Below are positions 1 through 5,321 of a stretch of 7,829 bases of DNA, piece after piece. The notes beneath the pieces are model-generated. The model ran no database searches. It saw nothing but the letters and a program-made list of their open reading frames with translations, and was not told the origin of the DNA. The DNA comes from JBEVEP01 sp040512755. Lineage in GTDB: Bacteria; Pseudomonadota; Alphaproteobacteria; Rhizobiales; Rhizobiaceae. Positions within the stretch are counted from its first letter, which is position 1. Every line of letters begins with the position of its first letter. Position numbers and translations under genes: made by a program. The stretch is from the NCBI GenBank assembly GCA_040512755.1, contig JBEVEP010000261.1, forward strand, positions 1 to 7,829. The letters run 5' to 3'.

Positions 1-560
1 TCAGGCCGGGCGACATCCTTACCCATTGCTTTCGTCCCGCGCCAAACTCTGCACTAGGACCAGATGGCAAAGTATTGAGCGCGGTTCGAGCGGCGAGAGA
101 ACGCGGCGTGATGTTCGACATTGCGCACGGCACGGGCGCGTTCGGGTACGAGACGACCGAGGGTGCGCTTAAGGACGGCTTCCTTCCAGACCTGATCTCT
201 TCGGACGTGCACGTGATCGCGGTTGAGGGACCGGGATTCGACCTGCTGCACACGATGAGCAAGCTCCTCAACTGCGGGCTGACGCTGCCGCAGGTGATTG
301 GCATGTCATCGAGCCGACCGGCCCTCGCCATCCGCCGGCCGGATTTGGGACATCTCGGAGTCGGTGCGCCGGCGGACATCACGGTGCTGCGGCAGGTCGA
401 CAGCGAATATGTGTTTGAGGACGTCACAGGTGCGACCCGGCAGGGCTCCACCATGCTGCAGCCGGTCGCCGTTTACCTGGACGGCCAGCAGATGGAAGTC
501 GCCCGACGGCCTTTCGAGGAACCGTTCGTCCTCGGACGGAACCACGCACATCATCACTGA
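1..560 (+). CDS. Amidohydrolase/deacetylase-family metallohydrolase, 3' part
   Basis: The reading frame is open to the left edge, so the start is outside the window; 185 residues remain. Visible landmarks (fragment numbering) are GDILTHCF at 3-10, FDIAHGTGAF at 38-47 and SSDVH at 66-70. These match the metal-ligand histidines and the catalytic/metal aspartate of the dihydroorotase-like amidohydrolase barrel. The C-terminal part has the usual PALAI...LGHLGVGAPADITVL segment (106-129), in which the chain returns to the small beta domain flanking the barrel. The family hydrolyses C-N bonds in cyclic amides, N-acetyl groups or related substrates using one or two divalent metals, in the cytoplasm. 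Members are often mislabelled dihydroorotase; the catabolic neighbours argue against a pyrimidine role. It is followed after 11 bp by the next gene, whose Shine-Dalgarno overlaps this stop codon. The protein ends in a short histidine-rich tail (HAHHH). The exact substrate is unknown. Confidence 0.82.
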   Translation, partial: RPGDILTHCFRPAPNSALGPDGKVLSAVRAARERGVMFDIAHGTGAFGYETTEGALKDGFLPDLISSDVHVIAVEGPGFDLLHTMSKLLNCGLTLPQVIGMSSSRPALAIRRPDLGHLGVGAPADITVLRQVDSEYVFEDVTGATRQGSTMLQPVAVYLDGQQMEVARRPFEEPFVLGRNHAHHH

Positions 561-571
561 GGGGCGCCGCA

Positions 572-1750
572 ATGGGCTACAAGGCCATCTACACCTATGC
601 CTGGGACCTTGCGGAGACCGGCGTCAAAGCGGCGGCCAGGGAGTTCCGGGAGCTTGGCCTTGACACCGTGACCTTCGCCGGCAGCTACCACGCCGGCAAG
701 TTCCTGCGCCCGCACGGCAAGACTGGCAAGGTTTTCTTCCCTGACGACGGAACTGTTTACTTCAAGGCCAGCCCCTCCCGCTATGGCTCTATCAAGCCGG
801 TGCAGAACGGACCGCTCGGCGAACGCGACGTGCTGCGCGAACTTGTCGAAGACAGCGGCATGGCCGTCAACGTCTGGCTGGTCCTGCTGCACAACACGCG
901 CCTTGGCATGGCGCATCCCGACTCGTTGGTGCGCAACGCCTTTGGCGATCCTTATTTCTACAATCTTTGTCCTTCTGCGCCTCAGGCGCGCGCTTACGCC
1001 ATCGGCCTCGCGAAGGACGTGACGGAAAGCTACCCGGTGACCGGCCTGTCGTTGGAAGCGCCCGGCTTTACCCCCTATCCGCATGGCTATCACCATGAGT
1101 TCGCCCTGATGAAATCAAATCCTTGGCTGGAGGGCATGCTCGGGTTGTGCTTCTGCGAGCACTGCCTCGCCGGTGCAGAGAAAACCGGCATAGACGTCCG
1201 CCGCTTGCGGGCCGAAGTCGCGTCCGACATTAGCGCCTATCTCGACAGTGACATCGACTATCCGGCGGATATGGCCGAAGCTTTCTGGCAAGCCGACCTG
1301 GCTGCTGACAACGACCTTCGCCGCTATCTTCATTTTCGCAATGGCGTCGTCACTTCGCTGGTGGCGGAAATCCGGTCAGCCGTGCGCAAGGACGCGGAGA
1401 TCGCCGTGATCCCCTCGGTGGCGCGGCCGACGGGCGGCGCGTGGTACGAGGGGAGTGATCTCGGGGCGCTTGCAGCGGTGACTGGCATCGTCGAAGCATG
1501 CTTCTATGAACCGAGCGCAATGCGTGTGAAGGCGGACCTCTTCGATCTCCGCCGGCGGTTGAGAGGTAGGGGGAAACTTCGCGGCATTCTTCGCCCTTCG
1601 TATCCCGACATAGCCAGCAAGGGCGAATTCCTGGAGGCCGTCGCGGCCCTGCGCGCGGAGGGCGTCGAGGAACTTGCGTTCTACAACTGGGGTCACCTGC
1701 GCCGGGCGAACCTTGCCTGGATTCGGGAGGCGTTGGGGAGAGCGACATGA
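572..1750 (+). CDS. Uncharacterised protein, possibly a glycoside-hydrolase-like TIM barrel
   Basis: This 392-residue protein has no signal peptide or membrane segment, so it is probably cytoplasmic. I do not recognise a named family. The layout suggests an alpha/beta barrel: a beta1-like start (YKAIYTYAWDL), a strand ending in TVTFAGSYHAG (32-42), and NVWLVLLHNTRLG (100-112). There is a CP-x(3)-QARAY segment at 133-142 followed by a strand with a possible acidic catalytic residue, GLSLEAPGF (158-166, Glu162). Near the C-terminus lies a strand ELAFYNWG (367-374). A cysteine cluster CFCEHC (193-198) could bind a metal or be structural; similar Cys clusters occur in some putative glycosyl hydrolases. 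The ATG at 572 is preceded by GAGGGG (559-564), which overlaps the upstream stop codon. The stop codon overlaps the ATG of the SDR gene (ATGA at 1747-1750), so translational coupling is likely. The CDS itself is near certain; the barrel/hydrolase reading is inference. Confidence 0.6.
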   Translation: MGYKAIYTYAWDLAETGVKAAAREFRELGLDTVTFAGSYHAGKFLRPHGKTGKVFFPDDGTVYFKASPSRYGSIKPVQNGPLGERDVLRELVEDSGMAVNVWLVLLHNTRLGMAHPDSLVRNAFGDPYFYNLCPSAPQARAYAIGLAKDVTESYPVTGLSLEAPGFTPYPHGYHHEFALMKSNPWLEGMLGLCFCEHCLAGAEKTGIDVRRLRAEVASDISAYLDSDIDYPADMAEAFWQADLAADNDLRRYLHFRNGVVTSLVAEIRSAVRKDAEIAVIPSVARPTGGAWYEGSDLGALAAVTGIVEACFYEPSAMRVKADLFDLRRRLRGRGKLRGILRPSYPDIASKGEFLEAVAALRAEGVEELAFYNWGHLRRANLAWIREALGRAT

Positions 1751-2526
1751 GCGGGCAGTTTGCAGGCAAAACCGTCGCGATCACGGGCGCCGCCGGCGGC
1801 ATCGGTCAGTCGCTCTGCCGCTTCTTCGGCCGCGAGGACGCTCGGATCGCAGCGCTCGATCGCAGTGCCCAGGTCGTCGACCTGGCCGACGCGCTCGACA
1901 AGGAGGGCATCGAGGCAATCGCGGCAGTTGCCGACATCTCTTCTCCCGACGCGGTGAAGTCAGCGTTTGACGGCTTTGGCGACGTCCATGTGCTGATAAA
2001 TAACGCGGGCGTATCGAGCCATCCGACGCTTGCGGTGACCGAGCCATCCGACTGGGAGCATGATGTCGCATCGAACCTCAATGGCGCCTATGCATGCGCG
2101 CATGCAGTGCTGCCACAGATGATGGCGCGACGTTCCGGGTCGATCGTCAACGTAAGCTCGGTGAACGGCCTGCTCGCGTTGGGCGACCCCGCCTACAGCG
2201 CCGCCAAGGCCGGGATGATAGCAATGACCAAGGCTCTTGCCATGGAATACGGCCGCTACGGGATCCGGGCCAATTGCGTGCTGCCGGGCACGGTCCGCAC
2301 CCCGATCTGGGATCAGCGCAGGGCCAAGGATCCAAACGTGCTGAAGGTGCTGGAGCGCTGGTATCCGCTTGGCCGTATCGTGGAACCGGAGGAAGTAGCC
2401 CGCGTCATTGCCTTTCTGGCGTCCGATGCCGCCAGCGCTGTAACAGGAACCGCAATTCCGGTCGATTGCGGGTTGACGGCCGGCAATATCGTGATGGCGC
2501 GCGAACTGACGCTCGAAGATTTCTAA
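1747..2526 (+). CDS. Classical SDR-family NAD(P)-dependent oxidoreductase
   Basis: This complete 259-residue short-chain dehydrogenase/reductase has the usual length for the classical subfamily. It shows the Rossmann nucleotide motif TGAAGGIG (13-20), Asp38 at the end of beta2 (favouring NAD(H) over NADP(H)), Asp63 (ADI), NNAG (85-88) and Asn110. The catalytic residues are Ser137, Tyr150 and Lys154 (S-x12-Y-x3-K), followed by PG (180-181). The C-terminal strand has the common TGTAIPVDCGLTAG pattern (233-246). It would oxidise a hydroxyl or reduce a carbonyl in the cytoplasm; the substrate is not predictable from the motifs. The ATG overlaps the stop of the preceding gene, with GGGGAG (1735-1740) six bases upstream. 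It is the third gene of the operon with the amidohydrolase and the barrel-like protein, so it probably acts on a product of those enzymes. It ends 39 bp from the stop of the convergent acetamidase gene. Confidence 0.95.
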   Translation: MSGQFAGKTVAITGAAGGIGQSLCRFFGREDARIAALDRSAQVVDLADALDKEGIEAIAAVADISSPDAVKSAFDGFGDVHVLINNAGVSSHPTLAVTEPSDWEHDVASNLNGAYACAHAVLPQMMARRSGSIVNVSSVNGLLALGDPAYSAAKAGMIAMTKALAMEYGRYGIRANCVLPGTVRTPIWDQRRAKDPNVLKVLERWYPLGRIVEPEEVARVIAFLASDAASAVTGTAIPVDCGLTAGNIVMARELTLEDF

Positions 2527-2565
2527 AGGGGTGGGGTTGACCGTCCTGCTTTGTACCAGAAGCGG

Positions 2566-3486
2566 TCATGCGCGATAGGATTTCGGCAGCCACTTCTTCC
2601 CGATGCGGCAGACCATTGTATAGGCCGGATCGAATACGTTGCCGACGTCGTAGCGGACGACTTGTCCCATGAGGTGACTGGCGGCCCTCGGGCTCAAGCC
2701 GTAGTCGCTGGTCAGCCAGTTGAACATATCGGTTGTCGCGTGCTGCAGAGCCTGGTCGAGCGGCCTTGCGTTACCGACCGAGAAAATGTCAGTGGCGTTT
2801 TCGCCGCGGGGCCAGACCAGATTGCGGTCCTTTTCGACCGTCAGGCGGACTTCCACCTCGAAACACGTCTCGATGCCAGTGCCGACGATCTCGCCGTCGC
2901 CCTGCGCCGCGTGGCAGTCTCCGAGGAAGAACAGCGCGCCCGGCGCGGCGACGGGGAACCAGACTGTCGCACCCGGGCCGAAGCCCCGATAGTCCATGTT
3001 GCCGCCATTCTCGGCGCTGGTCGCGGTAGAAAAGGCCTGTCCCATGGTTGGCGCCACGCCGAAACAGCCTATCATCGGTTCGACCGGCAGCACGAAATCC
3101 TCAAGGCCCGGCACAGCCGGCTCCAGCGTTGCCGTCAAACCCTGCCTGTCGATCCGCCAGTTCACCTTTTCTCGTGACGGCAAGCCTCGGACGAATTCCG
3201 GGTCGACGACGTTGCCGGCGAGAGATGCACGCGTCCAGCCCGTCCCCCGAATCGGTGTCATGCGCAGGATTTCGACCTTAAGAGCGTCGCCTGGCTCTGC
3301 ACCGTTCACGAAGATCGGGCCGTTCATCGGGTTTGGCTCGGGGGCGCGCTGCACGCCGCCCTTGTCAAAGCCGTGCGCATCGATCGTTTCGGTGATCACC
3401 GTATCGCCGGAGTCGACGGTCAAGGCCGGAGGCAGGGTGCCCAACACGTTGTACCAGTTGGTGGCGACAAACCGGTGCATTGTCAT
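2566..3486 (-). CDS. Acetamidase/formamidase family protein
   Basis: The protein has 306 residues, near the usual length of the family, which hydrolyses short amides such as formamide or acetamide to the acid and ammonia in the cytoplasm. Conserved stretches are SGDTVITETIDAHG (26-39), GPIFVNGAEPGD (56-67), MIGCFGVAP (138-146), GGNMD (161-165) and GDCHAAQGDGE (189-199). The frame stays open 56 codons further upstream to 3654, but the family N-terminus begins M-T-x-H-R-F, which fits the ATG at 3486; a second ATG lies two codons in, at 3480. There is no good Shine-Dalgarno before either ATG, so the start rests on homology and translation may be weak. The gene is convergent with the SDR gene and divergent from the cox genes. 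No motif here distinguishes formamide, acetamide or a bulkier amide as substrate. Confidence 0.9.
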   Translation of the reverse strand: MTMHRFVATNWYNVLGTLPPALTVDSGDTVITETIDAHGFDKGGVQRAPEPNPMNGPIFVNGAEPGDALKVEILRMTPIRGTGWTRASLAGNVVDPEFVRGLPSREKVNWRIDRQGLTATLEPAVPGLEDFVLPVEPMIGCFGVAPTMGQAFSTATSAENGGNMDYRGFGPGATVWFPVAAPGALFFLGDCHAAQGDGEIVGTGIETCFEVEVRLTVEKDRNLVWPRGENATDIFSVGNARPLDQALQHATTDMFNWLTSDYGLSPRAASHLMGQVVRYDVGNVFDPAYTMVCRIGKKWLPKSYRA

Positions 3487-3517
3487 TCTTGAGGGTGTAG
3501 CCCAGCGCCTCAATCGC

Positions 3518-3529
3518 GGCAAGCTTGCC
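3518..3529. promoter_or_regulatory. 12-bp perfect palindrome, possible operator
   Basis: GGCAAGCTTGCC is a perfect palindrome lying about 30 bp upstream of the acetamidase start codon, a position suited to a repressor site. In GC-rich DNA a 12-bp palindrome in 445 bp is not very unlikely by chance, so the assignment is weak. No regulator gene is present in the window to pair with it. Confidence 0.15.
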
Positions 3530-3566
3530 AGCTTCGGACGATGCGGCTCCAGTCCAAACGCAAGAT

Positions 3567-3586
3567 TATCTCGGACATCGGAGATA
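3567..3586. promoter_or_regulatory. Inverted repeat TATCTC-N8-GAGATA, possible operator
   Basis: Two perfect 6-bp arms, TATCTC (3567-3572) and GAGATA (3581-3586), flank an 8-bp spacer. The arms are more AT-rich than the surroundings, and the site sits in the only large non-coding gap of the window, between divergent genes. The geometry suits a dimeric regulator. It lies inside the doubtful small ORF at 3541-3678, so one of the two readings may be wrong. Function is inferred only from position and symmetry. Confidence 0.2.
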
Positions 3587-3734
3587 GCGGCGTCGACGGA
3601 CCGGCCGTTTTGCCGCAAGAAGCCGACCTCCCTATGGCGAAACAGCTTGCGCATTGCAAAAGCGGCCCCTGCTTGTAAACTCCGCTGCGGGAGGCGCCGG
3701 CGGACAGGAGGATGTCCCGTCGGTCGATACCTGC

Positions 3735-3874
3735 ATGTTCTTTTGGCACAACCCCTACCTGGTCGCGCTCTCGGCGGTGATCGCGATTGTGGGAGGATAC
3801 ACGGGCTTGCGGCCCGCGTGCGCGGGACGCGTGGCGTCAGCCGCAGGCTGCTGCTTGCCAGCGCAGCCTGTTAA
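3735..3874 (+). pseudogene. Truncated, frameshifted N-terminus of an MHYT-domain sensor (coxC-like remnant)
   Basis: The ATG at 3735 opens HNPYLVALSAVIAIVGGYTG, which looks like the first transmembrane helix of an MHYT integral-membrane sensor module. After the codons for GLR near 3802-3810 the natural continuation (LAARVRG, then SRRLLLASAAC) is found in another frame, which ends at TAA 3872-3874, just where the second helix with its MHY/MHF motif should begin. The intact protein would have several more helices and, for CoxC, a C-terminal LytTR DNA-binding domain; neither is present. In Oligotropha carboxidovorans the gene order is coxB-C-M-S-L, and CoxC is an MHYT protein. This fragment sits in exactly the coxC position, 57 bp upstream of coxM. 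No Shine-Dalgarno lies at a useful distance (AGGAGG at 3706-3711 is 23 bp away). The relict interpretation is inference from pattern and position; the alternative is chance coding resemblance. Confidence 0.5.
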
Positions 3875-3931
3875 GCCGATCGGTCGAGCGGAAAGCAAAA
3901 ATTCCGGCCGGCCGAAACGGACGGAGGAAAC

Positions 3932-4795
3932 ATGATCCCGGGACCTTTCAAGTATCATCGACCCGGCAGTCTGGCCGACGCGGTCAAGCTGCTCACCGAA
4001 CTCGGAGACGAGGCACGGCCGCTGGCCGGCGGCCACAGCCTGATCCCTATGATGAAGCTAAGGTTTGCCACGCCCGATCATCTGGTTGATCTGTCTGGCA
4101 TCGGCGCCCTTAAGGGTATTCACAGCGAGGGCGACCGGCTCGTGATTGGCGCAATGGTGACGCAGCATGAACTGCTCGCGTCGAGCGTGATCGCGTCCTC
4201 TCTGCCGATCCTGCACGAGACTGCACTGCTGATCGGAGACCCACAGGTGCGCTATCGCGGTACCATCGGGGGCAACGTTGCCAACGGCGATCCTGGCAAC
4301 GACATGCCGGCGCTGATGATGACACTCGGCGCCGACTACCTGTTGGAGGGACCGGACGGAAAACGCTCGGTCGCAGCGCGCGACTTTTACAAGGGCGTCT
4401 ACTTTACCGCGCTGGGGCCGGGCGAGATCCTGACGGCGATCTCCGTGCCGGTGCCACCCGACGGCCACGGCTACGCCTACGACAAGCTGAAAAGGAAAGT
4501 TGGCGACTACGCCACTGCTGCCGCCTCCGTGGTGCTCACCATGAAGGACGGCCAGGTCGCGACCTGCGCGATCGGTCTGACCAACCTTTCCGAGACGCCC
4601 CTGTTGGCGGAAGATGCGGCACAGGCGGTGATCGGCACGAGCCTCGACGAGGCTTCCCTCAAGAAGGCCGCGGATGCGGCCAAGGCGATCATGGCGCCGG
4701 CCGCGGACGGGCGCGGCCCTGTCGAATACCGGACGCATGTCGGCGGCATCATGGTGCAGCGGGCGCTCAGACGCGCCGCCGCCAAAGCCGCGTGA
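3932..4795 (+). CDS. coxM: Aerobic carbon monoxide dehydrogenase, medium (FAD) subunit
   Basis: This 287-residue flavoprotein subunit of the molybdenum-copper CO dehydrogenase takes electrons from the CoxS iron-sulfur clusters and passes them to the quinone pool. FAD-binding motifs are AGGHSLIPMMK (32-42) and TIGGNVANGDPGND (111-124), both typical of the CoxM/CutM family of the vanillyl-alcohol-oxidase-type FAD fold. The segment KRKVGDYATAAA (187-198), which in this family lies close to the flavin, is intact. The length is within one residue of the Oligotropha CoxM as I recall it. The ATG at 3932 has GGAGG at 3923-3927. The stop TGA (4793-4795) is followed after 13 bp by coxS, so coxM, coxS and coxL form one transcript in the order usual for CO dehydrogenases. 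A xanthine- or nicotinate-dehydrogenase FAD subunit would look similar; the form I coxL downstream settles the assignment. Confidence 0.96.
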   Translation: MIPGPFKYHRPGSLADAVKLLTELGDEARPLAGGHSLIPMMKLRFATPDHLVDLSGIGALKGIHSEGDRLVIGAMVTQHELLASSVIASSLPILHETALLIGDPQVRYRGTIGGNVANGDPGNDMPALMMTLGADYLLEGPDGKRSVAARDFYKGVYFTALGPGEILTAISVPVPPDGHGYAYDKLKRKVGDYATAAASVVLTMKDGQVATCAIGLTNLSETPLLAEDAAQAVIGTSLDEASLKKAADAAKAIMAPAADGRGPVEYRTHVGGIMVQRALRRAAAKAA

Positions 4796-4796
4796 G

Positions 4797-4801
4797 GGAG
4801 G
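4797..4801 (+). promoter_or_regulatory. Ribosome binding site fixing the coxS start
   Basis: GGAGG lies seven bases before the ATG at 4809. The coxS frame is open a further 45 codons upstream inside coxM, but no comparable site precedes any earlier start and the CoxS family begins at this ATG. Confidence 0.8.
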
Positions 4802-4808
4802 AGACCGT

Positions 4809-5321
4809 ATGGCGACCCAGGTAAAGAAAACCCAGGTAAGCATGAAGGTGAACGGCCAACCGGTCGAGGGGCTGGTGGAGCCGCGCACGCTGCTCATTCA
4901 TTTCATCCGTGAGGATCTCGGTTTCACCGGCCCGCATATCGGTTGTGAAACGACGCATTGCGGCGCCTGCACGATCGACATGGACGGTATGTCGGTGAAG
5001 AGTTGTAATGTCTTTGCTGTGCAGGCTGATGGCGCCGAGATCACCACGATCGAAGGCCTGGCCAATGCGGACGGCACGCTGTCCGCGTTGCAGGAAGGCT
5101 TCCGGGAGATGCATGGGCTGCAATGCGGCTTTTGTACGCCGGGCATGATCACGCGCGCTCACCGGCTTCTGAAAGAAAATCCAAACCCGACCGAGGACGA
5201 GATCCGCTTCGGCATTGCCGGCAATCTATGCCGGTGCACCGGTTACCAGAACATCGTGAGAGCCATCCAATACGCTGCCGCCAAGATAAACGGCACCGAA
5301 TCAAAGGAGGCAGCCGAATGA
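4809..5321 (+). CDS. coxS: Aerobic carbon monoxide dehydrogenase, small (2Fe-2S) subunit
   Basis: This 170-residue subunit carries two [2Fe-2S] clusters that relay electrons from the molybdenum centre of CoxL to the FAD of CoxM. The N-terminal plant-ferredoxin-type domain binds one cluster through Cys46, Cys51, Cys54 and Cys66 (CETTHCGAC, then KSC). The C-terminal four-helix domain binds the other through Cys106, Cys109, Cys141 and Cys143 (QCGFCTPGM and NLCRCTGYQNIV). All eight ligands are present and the length is normal. The segment VEPRTLLIHFIRE (23-35) is characteristic of CoxS. The start is fixed by GGAGG at 4797-4801. The stop codon overlaps the coxL ATG (ATGA at 5318-5321), which implies translational coupling and balanced subunit synthesis. 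Other xanthine dehydrogenase family small subunits share the cluster motifs; the operon context identifies it as coxS. Confidence 0.97.
   Translation: MATQVKKTQVSMKVNGQPVEGLVEPRTLLIHFIREDLGFTGPHIGCETTHCGACTIDMDGMSVKSCNVFAVQADGAEITTIEGLANADGTLSALQEGFREMHGLQCGFCTPGMITRAHRLLKENPNPTEDEIRFGIAGNLCRCTGYQNIVRAIQYAAAKINGTESKEAAE
5304..5310 (+). promoter_or_regulatory. Ribosome binding site fixing the coxL start
   Basis: AAGGAGG, a near-perfect anti-Shine-Dalgarno complement, ends seven bases before the ATG at 5318. It overrules the in-frame extension to 5123, which lies inside coxS and gives a peptide unlike any CoxL N-terminus. Confidence 0.88.

Larger units (their letters stand above)
3487..3931. 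other. Divergent intergenic region between acetamidase and coxM
   Basis: This 445-bp stretch separates two divergent transcription units and must hold their promoters unless the coxM promoter lies inside the remnant. Going rightward it holds a 12-bp palindrome (3518-3529), an unassigned 45-codon ORF on the + strand (3541-3678, no Shine-Dalgarno), a TATCTC-N8-GAGATA inverted repeat (3567-3586), and a degraded MHYT-type gene piece (3735-3874). Last comes a 57-bp leader with the coxM ribosome binding site. A weak sigma-70-like pair, TTGCAA (3654-3659) and TAAACT (3676-3681) with 16 bp between, points towards the cox genes. It is a poor match to consensus and is not offered as a firm promoter. 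No tRNA, riboswitch or insertion-sequence ends were seen. Confidence 0.6.

Noticed and set aside
2538..2568. TGACCG/CGGTCA inverted repeat between the convergent SDR and acetamidase genes as a bidirectional terminator
   Set aside because: Only a 6-bp stem with a 19-base loop and no T-run on either side; it also overlaps the acetamidase stop codon.
3487..3654. 56-codon upstream extension of the acetamidase frame
   Set aside because: The family N-terminus (M-T-x-H-R-F...GDTVIT) begins at 3486; the extra peptide has no resemblance to the family and lies in the divergent intergenic region.
3743..3749. TTGGCAC as a sigma-54 -24 element
   Set aside because: No GC-containing -12 element at the required spacing, and the bases are explained by codons of the MHYT helix.
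2551..3874. Long + strand open frames opposite the acetamidase gene
   Set aside because: They are antisense shadows in GC-rich DNA without recognisable domains; only the 3' end of one of them, at about 3800-3871, is of interest, as the second part of the MHYT remnant.
5123..5317. 65-codon in-frame upstream extension of coxL
   Set aside because: It lies wholly inside coxS, encodes a basic, arginine-rich peptide unlike any CoxL, and the strong AAGGAGG site before 5318 fits the family start.
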